Shown here in pieces: positions 34,313 through 44,466 of a stretch of DNA of 64,000 bases (its first letter is position 1; each line of letters opens with the position of its first letter). The stretch comes from Demequina maris (GTDB taxonomy: Bacteria; Actinomycetota; Actinomycetes; Actinomycetales; Demequinaceae): positions 124,001 through 188,000 of the forward strand of contig NZ_BBLX01000004.1 of NCBI RefSeq assembly GCF_000971155.1. Reading direction: 5' to 3'. A program made the translations under genes and the position numbers. Below the pieces are notes generated by a model, which did no database searches, had not been told where the DNA came from, and saw only the letters and a program-made list of their open reading frames with translations.

Positions 34313-34657
34313 TCAGACGGCCGCGCCGACGAACTCCTCGACGGCCTTGCGCGCCTCGTTGCCGTACACCGCGGCGGGGCCGCCGCCCATGAGGATCGCG
34401 ACGCCGATGGTCTCGTAGATCTGCTCCGGCGTGGCGCCCGCCGAGAGCGCGTCCTTGACGTGGCACGTGATGCAGCCGCCGCAGCGCACCGCGATCGCGA
34501 TCGCGAGGGCGATGAGCTCCTTCTCGCTCTTGGTGAGCGCGCCGTCCTCGAGCGCGGCGTGATGGAGGTTGAAGAAGCCCTTGATGGTGCCGGGGATGTG
34601 ATCGCCCAGCGCGCCGATCCCGCACATCACGTCGTCGTAGTGCTCGAAGTGGTTCAT
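34313..34657 (-). CDS. Carboxymuconolactone decarboxylase/AhpD-family protein
   Basis: A 114-residue CMD-family protein with the redox motif CGGCITCHVKDALSAGAT (Cys-X2-Cys followed by His), typical of AhpD-like alkylhydroperoxidase-related proteins. It probably acts as a small thiol peroxidase or reductase, but many members have unknown partners. ATG 34657 is the only sensible start. The 123-base gap to pgi contains GGCGG/CCGCC repeats that could fold but no gene. Confidence 0.88.
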   Translation of the reverse strand: MNHFEHYDDVMCGIGALGDHIPGTIKGFFNLHHAALEDGALTKSEKELIALAIAIAVRCGGCITCHVKDALSAGATPEQIYETIGVAILMGGGPAAVYGNEARKAVEEFVGAAV

Positions 34658-34788
34658 GGTCCCGCGTCCTTCCGACAGTGGACGCCCGGCGGCGTTGCCG
34701 GGCTCGGGGACCCGGTTCCACGCTAGGAAGCAGGTGCCGATCAGGCTCGGGACCTTGGTCCGGGACGATGCGGCGTGGGCCTCGGGGC

Positions 34789-35067
34789 TCAGCCGTGGCC
34801 GAGCGCGGCGTCCAGCCGCTCGCGCCAGTCGTCGCCCGCGAGCCCCGCGCGGTCGAGCAGGTCGCGGTGGTCCTCCCGCGCGTGCTCGAGCGCGTCGTCG
34901 AGCAGGGTGAGGTCGCCGCGGGCGGCGATGAGGACGGCGGCCTGGATGCGCTCGGGGTCGGCGCTCGGGCTCACGCGGAGCCGCTCGAGCGCGCTCACCA
35001 CGCGCGGGGCGGAGCGGCCGAAGTCGTCGGCGGCGCGCTCCGCGATCCGGTCACCCACCACAGCCAT
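34789..35067 (-). CDS. Hypothetical protein
   Basis: A 92-residue acidic, helical protein (LERLRVSPSADPERIQAAVLIAARGDLTLLDDALEHAREDHRDLLDRAGLAGDDWRERLDAALG). I recognise no family. Codon usage matches its neighbours, GAGAGG precedes ATG 35067 and it follows the next membrane-protein gene by 13 bases, so the two may be co-transcribed. Confidence 0.55.
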   Translation of the reverse strand: MAVVGDRIAERAADDFGRSAPRVVSALERLRVSPSADPERIQAAVLIAARGDLTLLDDALEHAREDHRDLLDRAGLAGDDWRERLDAALGHG

Positions 35068-35080
35068 GGCGGGAATCCTC

Positions 35081-35389
35081 TCACGGTGCGAGGGGCTCCC
35101 CGGCCTCGGGTGCGCCGGTCTCCGGCTCGGCTGTCGGGCGGGCGGCCGCGCGGGCCGGCGCGACCGCCTGGATGATCACGGCCGCGGCCACCAGGGCGGC
35201 GGCGATCGGCACGGCGAACAGTCGGATCCCGCCGATCACGTAGTCGAGCAGCCAGAACGCGAGGGCGCCGTTCTGCCCGAGGTGCTCGGAGGCGCGGATC
35301 AGGAGCTCGGTGCCGAAGACGATCGCGGCGGTGCCGACGAGCACGAGCCCGGCCGCCCACTGGGCGCAGCGCTTCGCCGTCGGATGCAT
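35081..35389 (-). CDS. Hypothetical two-pass membrane protein
   Basis: A 102-residue protein with two hydrophobic segments (AAGLVLVGTAAIVFGTELLI and GIRLFAVPIAAALVAAAVIIQAV) and a Pro/Glu/Ala-rich C-terminal tail. No family recognised. It probably forms a two-gene unit with the hypothetical gene that follows. Confidence 0.55.
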   Translation of the reverse strand: MHPTAKRCAQWAAGLVLVGTAAIVFGTELLIRASEHLGQNGALAFWLLDYVIGGIRLFAVPIAAALVAAAVIIQAVAPARAAARPTAEPETGAPEAGEPLAP

Positions 35390-35504
35390 GGCTCGAAACT
35401 AGTCGCAGACCAGGCGTGACGACAATGGCCTACCCCTGGCGCGCAGAGATGCCGCGGAACCGACAGTGGTCTACCACTTCGCGGGGTCGCGGGGCGGGGG
35501 AGCG

Positions 35505-36938
35505 CTACAGCTCCGGCGCGACCGCCTGCCGACCCTGCACGAACACCCCGGCGATCGCCGGCTGGCGCAGCCCGACGAGCAGCGTGAACAGCTCCTCGAG
35601 CGTCGCCTGCTCCTCGTCGTCGGACCGGATCCCCATCGAGAGCATCCCCTCGAGCGGCTCCCAGCGGGACGTGTCGATCAGCAGGAAGTCGGCGTCCTTG
35701 CCTGCGTCGAGGTTGCCGAACGCGTGCTCCATGTCGAGCGCCCGCGCGCCCGCCAGCGTCGCCGCGAACAGCAGCTCGGCCGGGTGCAGCGCGGTGCCCG
35801 CGTCCCCGAACTCGGAGATGTGGACCTTGTACGCGTCGCCGGCCACGCGCGAGATCAGCCACTCGTCGCCGGCGCCGATGTCCGAGCCCAGCGCCACGTT
35901 GACCCCCGTCTCCACGGTGGCCCGCCACGGCATCGTCCCCGAGCCCAGGAACAGCTGCGAGGTGGGGCAGTGCGCGATCGAGGTGCCCGTCTCCGCCATG
36001 CGCGCGAGCTCGCGCGGCTGGCAGTGCACCGCGTGCGCGAGGGACGACCGGCGGCCCAGCAGCGACCGGCCTCCCATCCGCGAGCCGGGCAGGAAACGCC
36101 CGTCGTACGTGTCGAGGTACGCCTCGACCCCGTAGGACCCGAGCACGGCGGCGATCTCGCCGTCGCCCTTGCGGTTGTTCTCGTTGAGGTGCGAGTGGAA
36201 GTAGACGCCGTGGAGCTGCGCCTCCTCGTACAGCTCGCCCATCGCGGCCAGCGTGCGCTGCGTCACCGACAGCGAGAAGCGGGGCACGATCGCGACCTGC
36301 ACGAGCGCCGAGCACGGGTCGCCCGTGTCCACGGCGTGCCAGCGGTCGATCTCGTCGGCGACCAGCTCGATGGCCTTCTCCTCGGACGTGAGGAGGGACG
36401 ATGCGGCGGGCGGCCCCACGGTCTGCACGCCGCGGCCGGACACCACCCGCAGCCCCGCGGCCAGGGTCTGCCGGTAGAGCGCGTCCTGCGCGACGGGGAA
36501 GGCCGAGCCGAAGACCATCGCGGCCGTGGTGCCCGCGGCGATGCGGCGGCGCGTGAAGTAGCGCGCGGCGCGGTCGGCGAAGTCGGGGTCCGCGAAGCGC
36601 GACTCGGTGGGGAAGATGCAGTGGTCGAGCCACTCGAGGAGCTGGCCGCCGCCGTGCGCCGCCGTCGCGTACGACTGCGGGAAGTGGACGTGCGCGTCGA
36701 CGAAGCCGGGCAGCAGGTAGTCGGCACGGGTGACCGGGGCGTCGGCGTAGTCCGCGGGCAGCGAGTCCCACGGCCCGATCCACGCGATCATGCCCTCCGC
36801 GTCGACCACCAGAGCGCCGTCCGGCAGCGACACGAGATGGGAGGCCACGTCGGTCTGCGCGGGCGCGCCCGCGATGTGGAACACGTGCGCGCGGAACACG
36901 CGGAGCTCGTGCGCGGCGGCCATTGCCGGTTCTGCCAT
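35505..36938 (-). CDS. guaD: Guanine deaminase
   Basis: A 477-residue amidohydrolase that deaminates guanine to xanthine. Evidence: FVDAHVHFPQ (metal His pair), RVVSGRGVQ, FHSHLNENNRKGDGEI, AHAVHCQPRELARMAETGTSIAHCPTSQLFLGSG and ALGSDIGAGDEWLISR, all diagnostic of GuaD. The ATG at 36938 has GGGGGAGG upstream; a longer frame exists but lacks a site. The gene is divergent from nrdHIEF and feeds xanthine to the Xdh encoded at 44-48 kb. Confidence 0.93.
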   Translation of the reverse strand: MAEPAMAAAHELRVFRAHVFHIAGAPAQTDVASHLVSLPDGALVVDAEGMIAWIGPWDSLPADYADAPVTRADYLLPGFVDAHVHFPQSYATAAHGGGQLLEWLDHCIFPTESRFADPDFADRAARYFTRRRIAAGTTAAMVFGSAFPVAQDALYRQTLAAGLRVVSGRGVQTVGPPAASSLLTSEEKAIELVADEIDRWHAVDTGDPCSALVQVAIVPRFSLSVTQRTLAAMGELYEEAQLHGVYFHSHLNENNRKGDGEIAAVLGSYGVEAYLDTYDGRFLPGSRMGGRSLLGRRSSLAHAVHCQPRELARMAETGTSIAHCPTSQLFLGSGTMPWRATVETGVNVALGSDIGAGDEWLISRVAGDAYKVHISEFGDAGTALHPAELLFAATLAGARALDMEHAFGNLDAGKDADFLLIDTSRWEPLEGMLSMGIRSDDEEQATLEELFTLLVGLRQPAIAGVFVQGRQAVAPEL

Positions 36939-37036
36939 CCCTGTGAAACCTCCCCCAGCGCCCACCCGTGCGCGGAGGACGTATCCCGTCACCGTAGACC
37001 GCGCCCGTTTCGGCGGCGTTTCGGGAGCGCGGGCCT

Positions 37037-37135
37037 CTGTCCACAGGTTGTCCCGGCGTGTCGCGCGCGGCGCGCCCGGCTACCCACAGGCAGCGTGCCC
37101 CGTTGTGGGAAAAATGTGGGGAAAACTGTGGATGA
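37037..37135 (+). promoter_or_regulatory. Cluster of DnaA-box-like 9-mers upstream of nrdHIEF
   Basis: CTGTCCACA (37037-37045) and three same-direction near-boxes TGTGGGAAA (37104), TGTGGGGAA (37115) and TGTGGATGA (37127), the last three spaced 11-12 bases, one helical turn. Each is one or two bases from TGTGGATAA/TTGTCCACA. DnaA is known to regulate nrd genes in other bacteria. Confidence 0.45.
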
Positions 37136-37138
37136 AAC

Positions 37139-37184
37139 ACACCATCTAGTGGTGGCACTCGGGAGCAGGCCCCATATATAGTGG
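37139..37184 (+). promoter_or_regulatory. Two NrdR boxes of nrdHIEF
   Basis: ACACCATCTAGTGGTG (37139-37154) and GCCCCATATATAGTGG (37169-37184) fit the NrdR consensus ACACWATATATWGTGT, the second very closely. They are 30 bp apart, about three helical turns, as usual for paired NrdR boxes. The second covers a TATAGT that may be the -10. Confidence 0.75.
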
Positions 37185-37225
37185 CGCTTGCTGTCTCACG
37201 TTTCGTCTCTCGAAAGGACGTCCCC

Positions 37226-37462
37226 ATGACGATCTCGGTCTACTCGAAGCCCGCCTGCGTGCAGTGCACGGCCACCAAGAAGGCGCTCGAGCGCGCCGAC
37301 CTCGAGTTCCAGATCTTCGACGTCACCGAGGACCAGGACGCCTACGACACCGTCATGAAGCTCGGCTACCTGCAGGCCCCCGTGGTCATCGCCGGCGACG
37401 AGCACTGGTCCGGCTTCCAGCCCGACCGCATCGCCGCCCTCGCCGAGCGGGCCGCCTCCTAA
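37226..37462 (+). CDS. nrdH: Glutaredoxin-like protein NrdH
   Basis: A 78-residue redoxin that reduces class Ib ribonucleotide reductase. CVQC at residues 11-14 and the NrdH-specific WSGFQPDRI near the C-terminus are present. CGAAAGGA precedes ATG 37226. First gene of nrdHIEF. Confidence 0.96.
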   Translation: MTISVYSKPACVQCTATKKALERADLEFQIFDVTEDQDAYDTVMKLGYLQAPVVIAGDEHWSGFQPDRIAALAERAAS

Positions 37463-37474
37463 GCACTCCGCCGC

Positions 37475-37876
37475 ATGGCCTCGCTCGTCTACTTCAGCTC
37501 CACCTCCGGCAACACCCACCGCTTCGTCCAGAAGCTGGGCGTGCCGGCGGATCGGATCCCGCTGTACTCCACGGACGAGCCCCTCAAGGTCGACGAGCCC
37601 TACGTGCTCGTCGTCCCCACCTACGGCGGCGGCAATGACCGCGGCGCCGTGCCCAAGCAGGTCATCAAGTTCCTGAACGACGAGCACAACCGCTCGCTCA
37701 TCAGGGGAGTGATCAGCGCGGGCAACACCAACTTCGGTTCGGCCTACTGCATCGCCGGCGACATCGTCGCCCAGAAGTGCAAGGTGCCGCACCTGTTCAA
37801 GTTCGAACTCTTCGGAACGCAGGACGACGTGGACGCCGTCCGCAACGGATTGGATGTGCTGTGGAAGCAACAGTGA
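37475..37876 (+). CDS. nrdI: Flavodoxin-like NrdI
   Basis: A 133-residue FMN protein needed to assemble the manganese-tyrosyl radical cofactor of NrdF. The N-terminal [17 protein letters not shown] phosphate loop, [21 protein letters not shown] and [15 protein letters not shown] are diagnostic. It lies 12 bases after nrdH, and nrdE starts within its stop codon. Confidence 0.96.
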   Translation: MASLVYFSSTSGNTHRFVQKLGVPADRIPLYSTDEPLKVDEPYVLVVPTYGGGNDRGAVPKQVIKFLNDEHNRSLIRGVISAGNTNFGSAYCIAGDIVAQKCKVPHLFKFELFGTQDDVDAVRNGLDVLWKQQ

Positions 37877-40002
37877 TCGACGCCCCCCGCACGGGCATGG
37901 ACTACCACTCGCTCAACGCGATGCTGAACCTCTACGACACCGAGGGGAGGATCCAGTTCGACAAGGACCGCGAGGCGGCGCGCGAGTACTTCCTCCAGCA
38001 CGTCAACCAGAACACGGTCTTCTTCCACTCGCTCAAGGAGCGCCTCGACTACCTGGTCGAGAAGAAGTACTACGAGCCCGAGGTGCTCGCGCAGTACGAC
38101 TTCGCGTTCATCCAGCAGCTGACCGAGCGCGCGTACTCCAAGAAGTTCCGCTTCCCGACCTTCCTCGGCGCGTTCAAGTACTACACGAGCTACACGCTGA
38201 AGACGTTCGACGGCAAGCGCTACCTCGAGCGCTACGAGGACCGCGTCGTGATGGTCGCCCTCACGCTCGCCGCCGGCGACGAGGCGCTCGCGACCAGCCT
38301 CGTCGACGAGATCGTCGCGGGCCGCTTCCAGCCCGCGACCCCGACCTTCCTCAACGCGGGCAAGGCCCAGCGCGGCGAGTTCGTCTCGTGCTTCCTGCTG
38401 CGCATCGAGGACAACATGGAGTCGATCGGCCGCTCGATCAACTCCGCGCTGCAGCTGTCGAAGCGCGGCGGCGGCGTCGCCCTGTCGCTGTCGAACATCC
38501 GCGAGGCCGGCGCGCCGATCAAGCACATCGAGAACCAGTCCTCGGGCATCATCCCCGTGATGAAGCTCCTCGAGGACTCCTTCACCTACGCGAACCAGCT
38601 GGGCGCGCGTCAGGGCGCGGGCGCGGTGTACCTCTCGGCGCACCACCCCGACATCATGAAGTTCCTCGACACCAAGCGTGAGAACGCCGACGAGAAGATC
38701 CGCATCAAGACGCTGTCGCTCGGCGTCGTCGTGCCGGACATCACGTTCGAGCTCGCCCGCAAGAACGAGGAGATGTACCTCTTCAGCCCGTACGACGTCG
38801 AGCGCGTCTACGGCGTCCCGTTCGGCGACATCTCGATCAGCGAGAAGTACCACGAGATGGTGGACGACGCGCGGATCCGCAAGACCAAGATCTCGGCCCG
38901 CCAGTTCTTCCAGACGGTCGCGGAGCTACAGTTCGAGTCGGGCTACCCGTACGTCGTGTTCGAGGACACGGTGAACAAGGCGAACCCGGTCGCGGGCCGC
39001 ATCAACATGTCGAACCTGTGCTCGGAGATCCTCCAGGTCAACACCCCGTCGACCTTCAACGAGGACCTCACGTACGCGGAGATCGGCAAGGACATCTCCT
39101 GCAACCTGGGCTCGATGAACATCGCCACCGCGATGGACGGCGGCGACCTCGCGAAGACGGTCGAGATCGCCGTGCGCGGCCTCACCGCGGTGTCGACCCA
39201 GTCGGCCATCGACGCGGTGCCGTCGATCCGCTACGGCAACGACCGCGCCCACGCGATCGGCCTCGGCCAGATGAACCTCCACGGCTACCTGGGCCGCGAG
39301 CGGATCCACTACGGCTCCGAGGAGGGGGTGGACTTCACCAACATCTACTTCTACACGGTGCTGTTCCACGCGATCGCGGCCTCGAACACCATCGCGAAGG
39401 AGCAGGGCACGGCCTTCGAGGGCTTCGAGAACTCGACCTACGCGAGCGGCGCGTTCTTCGACAAGTACACCGAGCAGGAGTGGGTCCCCGCGACCGCCCG
39501 CGTCGCGGAGATCTTCGCGGACGCCGGCATCGCGATCCCCACCCAGGACGACTGGCGCGCGCTCAAGGCGAAGGTCCAGGAGCACGGCATCTTCAACCAG
39601 AACCTCCAGGCCGTCCCGCCCACCGGCTCGATCTCGTACATCAACAACTCGACCTCCTCGATCCACCCGATCGCGTCGCGCATCGAGATCCGCAAGGAGG
39701 GCAAGCTGGGCCGCGTGTACTACCCGGCGCCCTTCATGGACAACGACAACCTGGAGTACTTCCAGGACGCGTACGAGATCGGCCCCGAGAAGATCATCGA
39801 CACGTACGCCGCGGCCACGCAGCACGTGGACCAGGGCCTGTCGCTGACCCTGTTCTTCCCCGACACCGCCACCACGCGCGACATCAACAAGGCGCAGATC
39901 TACGCCTGGCGCAAGGGCATCAAGACCATCTACTACATCCGCATCCGCCAGATGGCGCTCGAGGGCACCGAGGTCGAGGGCTGCGTCAGCTGCATGCTGT
40001 AG
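37873..40002 (+). CDS. nrdE: Class Ib ribonucleoside-diphosphate reductase alpha subunit
   Basis: A 709-residue catalytic subunit reducing NDPs to dNDPs. It has the class Ib N-terminus without an ATP-cone, the redox Cys in [14 protein letters not shown] and [16 protein letters not shown], and the C-terminal redox pair CVSC just before the end. GTG 37873 overlaps the nrdI stop (GTGA); an earlier GTG at 37861 would add four residues. Partner NrdF follows. Confidence 0.97.
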   Translation: MIDAPRTGMDYHSLNAMLNLYDTEGRIQFDKDREAAREYFLQHVNQNTVFFHSLKERLDYLVEKKYYEPEVLAQYDFAFIQQLTERAYSKKFRFPTFLGAFKYYTSYTLKTFDGKRYLERYEDRVVMVALTLAAGDEALATSLVDEIVAGRFQPATPTFLNAGKAQRGEFVSCFLLRIEDNMESIGRSINSALQLSKRGGGVALSLSNIREAGAPIKHIENQSSGIIPVMKLLEDSFTYANQLGARQGAGAVYLSAHHPDIMKFLDTKRENADEKIRIKTLSLGVVVPDITFELARKNEEMYLFSPYDVERVYGVPFGDISISEKYHEMVDDARIRKTKISARQFFQTVAELQFESGYPYVVFEDTVNKANPVAGRINMSNLCSEILQVNTPSTFNEDLTYAEIGKDISCNLGSMNIATAMDGGDLAKTVEIAVRGLTAVSTQSAIDAVPSIRYGNDRAHAIGLGQMNLHGYLGRERIHYGSEEGVDFTNIYFYTVLFHAIAASNTIAKEQGTAFEGFENSTYASGAFFDKYTEQEWVPATARVAEIFADAGIAIPTQDDWRALKAKVQEHGIFNQNLQAVPPTGSISYINNSTSSIHPIASRIEIRKEGKLGRVYYPAPFMDNDNLEYFQDAYEIGPEKIIDTYAAATQHVDQGLSLTLFFPDTATTRDINKAQIYAWRKGIKTIYYIRIRQMALEGTEVEGCVSCML

Positions 40003-40023
40003 CGTCCCCCCGCCTGTGCTTGA

Positions 40024-41010
<987 letters not shown>

Positions 41011-41025
41011 GCCCCGGATCCGTCC

Positions 41026-41069
41026 ACGCAGCGAGGCCCCGCACCGTCAGGTGCGGGGCCTCGCTGCGT
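41026..41069. terminator. 20-bp perfect hairpin between nrdF and urate oxidase
   Basis: Perfect 20-bp stem (41026-41045 with 41050-41069), loop GTCA. Lies between convergent nrdF and uox, so it can serve both. The longest perfect stem I found in the window. Confidence 0.8.
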
Positions 41070-41098
41070 CCGGGGGACGATGCGGCGTCGCGCCGCGC

Positions 41099-42001
41099 TC
41101 AGACCAGCCCGGAGTACTGCTGCCAGGCGGGGCCGGCGGCCGGCGCATCGTCCCGCGTCACCGACGCCTGGATGAGGCCGTACGGCCGGTCGTCGGCGTG
41201 GAAGACCTCGTTGTCGTTGGCGATGCCGAAGCGCGCGAGGTCGTACGCGAAGTGGTGCTTGTTGGGCGCCGACAGGCGCACCTCGACCAGCTCGGGGACC
41301 GCCTCGAGGGCGGCCTTGCCCATCTCGTACAGCGTCTGCTGCAGCGCGAGGGAGTGGAAGCCGGCGAAGGTCTCGACCAGCGCGGCCTTGATCTCCGCGT
41401 AGCCCTCGTCGAAGTCGAAGGTCGCGGCGTCGACGTCGCCGAAGCGCCACTTCGCGACGAGCGACGTCGCCATGATGCGGTCCGAGGTGGGCTCGAGCAC
41501 CGTGTACTCGTCCTTGAGGAAGCCGTGGAACTCGGAGCCCGAGGACTTCAGCACCACGAGGTCCTTGAGGCCGCCCGTGATCCAGGTCGCGCCGTCCTCG
41601 ACGGTGACCGCGACCGTGCGCACCTCTTGGCCCGACCGGACCCACGAGAAGTCGTGCTCGGCGCCGCCCACCGACACGCGCTCCCACGCGAACTCCTCGA
41701 GCTCGACGCGCGCCTGGTCCACGGGCTCGACGTCCGCGACGAAGTGCGTGGCCAGCGCGAGCGCGTACCTCTCGAGCGACGCGAGCCCCACGGTCTTGGC
41801 GAACGCGTACGAGGTCTGCTTCTGCGTGTCGGTGGGGAGCACGGCGCCCTGGTCGCCGGTGAGGTGCGCGTCCTCGAAGCGTCCGCGCAGGCACGTCGAC
41901 ACGTTGACGTCGCGGATCTCGTGGCGCGGGCTGTCCCGCACGATCCTGACGATGCGGTTCTCCGCCTTGCCGTACTGGTGGTCCCCGAGGATGATCGCCA
42001 T
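41099..42001 (-). CDS. uox: Urate oxidase
   Basis: A 300-residue cofactor-free uricase that oxidises urate to 5-hydroxyisourate. Tandem T-fold sequence with LGDHQYGKAENRIVRI (charge-relay Lys region), TDTQKQTSYAFAK (conserved Thr of the active site), SGSEFHGFLKDEYTVL, LPxL-like ALQQTLYEMG and the catalytic His region SAPNKHHFAYDL. ATG 42001. The products continue through UraH and UraD at 30 kb. Upstream, 186 bases to allB contain no gene I can support. Confidence 0.96.
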   Translation of the reverse strand: MAIILGDHQYGKAENRIVRIVRDSPRHEIRDVNVSTCLRGRFEDAHLTGDQGAVLPTDTQKQTSYAFAKTVGLASLERYALALATHFVADVEPVDQARVELEEFAWERVSVGGAEHDFSWVRSGQEVRTVAVTVEDGATWITGGLKDLVVLKSSGSEFHGFLKDEYTVLEPTSDRIMATSLVAKWRFGDVDAATFDFDEGYAEIKAALVETFAGFHSLALQQTLYEMGKAALEAVPELVEVRLSAPNKHHFAYDLARFGIANDNEVFHADDRPYGLIQASVTRDDAPAAGPAWQQYSGLV

Positions 42002-42187
42002 GGCTGCCTCTCACGCGTTCCGATGATGCGTCGCCACGCTAGGGCATGTCGGTTTCATCGACATTTCGAGGCGTCACATCGTTCTCCCGCCCCGACACCT
42101 GCAACGGAGCGGGTCCCGGTCTCCCGGCGTGTCGCGGGACGATGCGCCGGGCACCGCGGCGTGTCGCGCCAGGTTCCGTTGCGGCTG

Positions 42188-43510
42188 TCAGAGGGAGGGG
42201 CGGTCGAGCAGCGTGCCCTCGGCCTCCTCGGAGCCCGCGATCCACACCCGGCGCACGCGGCCGGCGAGCGCGTGCCCGTCGAAGGCGGTCACCTTGTTGC
42301 GGTGCTCGAGGGCGTCCGCGTGCACCTCCCACGGGACCTCGGGCGCGAAGACGACGAGGTCGGCGTCGCGGCCCGCGGCGATCGCGCCCTTGGCGTCCAG
42401 CCCGGCCCACGCGGCCGGGATCGCGGACGTCCACGCGGACACGGCGGACAGCGGGTAGCCGCGCAGCCGTGCGCCGGTCCACACCGCCGGCAGGGCCACC
42501 TGCAGGCCCGCGATCCCGCCCCACGCGACCGAGAAGTCGCCCGCCCCGGCGAGCTTGAGGTCCGCGGTCGCGGGGGAGTGGTCGGAGGCGATGAAGTCGA
42601 TCACGCCGTCGGCGAGCGCGTCCCACAGGGCATCGCGGTTCGCCTCGGAGCGGATGGGAGGGCAGCACTTGTACTGGGTCGCGCCGTCGGCGATGTGCTC
42701 GGCGTCGAAGGTCAGGTAGTGCGGGCAGGTCTCCGCCGTGAGCGGCAGCCCCTCGGCCTTGGCGGCCGCGACGAGCGGCAGCGCGGACGCGGCGGACAGG
42801 TGCAGGATGTGCGCCCGCACCCCGGTGGCCCGCACCCCGTCGATCACGGCGGCGATCGCGCTGGTCTCGGCCTCCTCGGGCCGCGAGGCCACGAACGAGC
42901 CGTAGCCGCGCCCGATGCCGTCCTCGTGCGCGGACAGCACGTCCGGATCCTCGGCGTGCACGATGAGCAGCCCGCCGAAGCCCGCGATCTCCTCCATCGC
43001 GGCGCGCAGCTGGTCCCGGTCGAGGTGGCCGAACTCGTCGACCCCGCTGGGCGCGAGGAAGCACTTGAAGCCGAACACGCCCTCGTCCCACAGCGCCCGC
43101 AGCGATCCCAGGTTCTCCGGCACGGCGCCGCCCCAGAAGCCGACCGTGACGTGCGACTTCCCGGCGGCGACCGCGCGCTTGACCGCCAGCGCCTCGGGCG
43201 TCGTCGTCGGGGGGATCGAGTTGAGCGGCATGTCGATGAGCGTGGTGACGCCGCCGGCGCGGGCCGCGCGGGTGGCCGAGTCGAAGCCCTCCCACTCGGT
43301 GCGGCCGGGCTCGTTGACGTGCACGTGGGTGTCGACGCCGCCCGGCATGAGCACCTCGTCGGGGCCGAGCGCGATCTCGACGCCGGCGGTCATCGGCGCG
43401 TCGAGCGGCCCGACGGCGACGATGCGTCCCGCCTCGATCGCGACGGACGCGGGCTCCTCACCGGTGGGCAGGATCGCGCGGGCGGCGCGGATGACGAGGT
43501 CGTGGGTCAT
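42188..43510 (-). CDS. allB: Allantoinase
   Basis: A 440-residue binuclear-metal amidohydrolase opening allantoin to allantoate. GGVDTHVHVNEPGRTEWEGF, the carboxylated-Lys region FGFKCFLAPSG, LIVHAED, ILHLSAA, TAETCPHYLTFDAE and IDFIASDHSPAT distinguish allantoinase from dihydropyrimidinase. It is divergent from xdhC with only 35 bases between the starts. It precedes uox on the same strand and could be read through into it. Confidence 0.94.
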   Translation of the reverse strand: MTHDLVIRAARAILPTGEEPASVAIEAGRIVAVGPLDAPMTAGVEIALGPDEVLMPGGVDTHVHVNEPGRTEWEGFDSATRAARAGGVTTLIDMPLNSIPPTTTPEALAVKRAVAAGKSHVTVGFWGGAVPENLGSLRALWDEGVFGFKCFLAPSGVDEFGHLDRDQLRAAMEEIAGFGGLLIVHAEDPDVLSAHEDGIGRGYGSFVASRPEEAETSAIAAVIDGVRATGVRAHILHLSAASALPLVAAAKAEGLPLTAETCPHYLTFDAEHIADGATQYKCCPPIRSEANRDALWDALADGVIDFIASDHSPATADLKLAGAGDFSVAWGGIAGLQVALPAVWTGARLRGYPLSAVSAWTSAIPAAWAGLDAKGAIAAGRDADLVVFAPEVPWEVHADALEHRNKVTAFDGHALAGRVRRVWIAGSEEAEGTLLDRPSL

Positions 43511-43532
43511 GGATTCCCTTCCCGGCTGCTGA

Positions 43533-43538
43533 CAGACT
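43533..43538 (+). promoter_or_regulatory. -10-like CAGACT ahead of a leaderless start
   Basis: CAGACT ends seven bases before GTG 43546 within the 35-base gap between the divergent allB and xdhC starts. Confidence 0.3.
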
Positions 43539-43545
43539 GACGGAC

Positions 43546-44466
43546 GTGTTCGAGATCGCGCGCGAGGCGCTGGGGGTGCTGCACGAGGGCGGCGCGCTGG
43601 GCGTCGTGGTGGTGACCGGCGTCCACGGCTCCACCCCGCGCGCCCCGGGCTCCACGATCGCGGTGTGCGCGGACGGCCGCGCGATCGGCGCGATCTCGGG
43701 CGGCTGCCTCGAGTCCGAGGCCTACGAGCTCGCGCTCGCGCGCCACGCGGACCCGGCGCCCGTCACGGCCACCCTGGGCGGGGAGCCGGACCTCTACCGT
43801 CCCGGCCTGGCCTGCGGCGGCGCGGTCGACGTGGTCGCCTTCCACGTGGGGCCCGGCGACCGCGAGGTCATCGACGCGCTGGAGGCCTCGCTCGCGGACG
43901 GCGAGGCGACGCTCACCCTCCCCGGCGGCCATCGCATCGTCCGGCCGCGCGCCCCGCGCCTGGTGATCGTCGGCGCCGTGGACTTCTCGCCCGCGCTCGC
44001 GGCGGCCGGGCGCGCGCTCGGCTACCGCGTGCTGGTCGTCGACCCGCGGCCCGTCTTCGCGACGCCCGAGCGCCTGCCCGACGCGCACGAGGTGCACGTC
44101 GCATGGCCCGACGCCTACCTGCGCGACCTCGAGATCGAGCCCAGCACGGCGATCTGCGTGCTCACCCACGACGACCGCGTCGACGTGCCCGCGCTCGAGG
44201 TCGCGCTCGCCTCGCCCGCCGGCTACGTCGGCGCGATGGGCTCGCGCGTCACGCACGAGCGCCGGGTCGATCGGCTGCGGGAGGCCGGGGTGGGGGACGA
44301 TGCGCTGGGCCGGCTCCGGTCGCCGATCGGCCTCGACCTGGGCGGGTCGAGCCCCGCCGAGACCGCGGTCGCGATCCTCGCCGAGGTGCTCGCGGTGCGC
44401 ACGGGCGCGAGCGGGCGGCCGCTGCGCGAGACCGGCGGCGTCATCCATCCGCGCCCCGCGGGCTGA
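43546..44466 (+). CDS. xdhC: XdhC/CoxF-family molybdenum-cofactor insertion protein
   Basis: A 306-residue protein of the XdhC family, which binds molybdopterin cofactor, promotes its sulfuration and hands it to xanthine dehydrogenase. The N-terminal XdhC-CoxI domain (GSTPRAPGSTIAV, GAISGGCLE, CGGAVDV) is followed by a Rossmann-like domain (RLVIVGAVDFSPALAAAGRALGYRVLVVDPRPVFAT) and the C-terminal YVGAMGSR...GLDLGGSSPAETAVAILAE. Its last 26 bases overlap the convergent Xdh catalytic gene. Confidence 0.92.
   Translation: MFEIAREALGVLHEGGALGVVVVTGVHGSTPRAPGSTIAVCADGRAIGAISGGCLESEAYELALARHADPAPVTATLGGEPDLYRPGLACGGAVDVVAFHVGPGDREVIDALEASLADGEATLTLPGGHRIVRPRAPRLVIVGAVDFSPALAAAGRALGYRVLVVDPRPVFATPERLPDAHEVHVAWPDAYLRDLEIEPSTAICVLTHDDRVDVPALEVALASPAGYVGAMGSRVTHERRVDRLREAGVGDDALGRLRSPIGLDLGGSSPAETAVAILAEVLAVRTGASGRPLRETGGVIHPRPAG

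Noticed and set aside
37037..37135. Chromosome origin from clustered DnaA-like boxes
   Set aside because: No dnaA, dnaN or rpmH nearby, only four degenerate boxes and no AT-rich unwinding region; a regulatory role at nrdHIEF is more likely.
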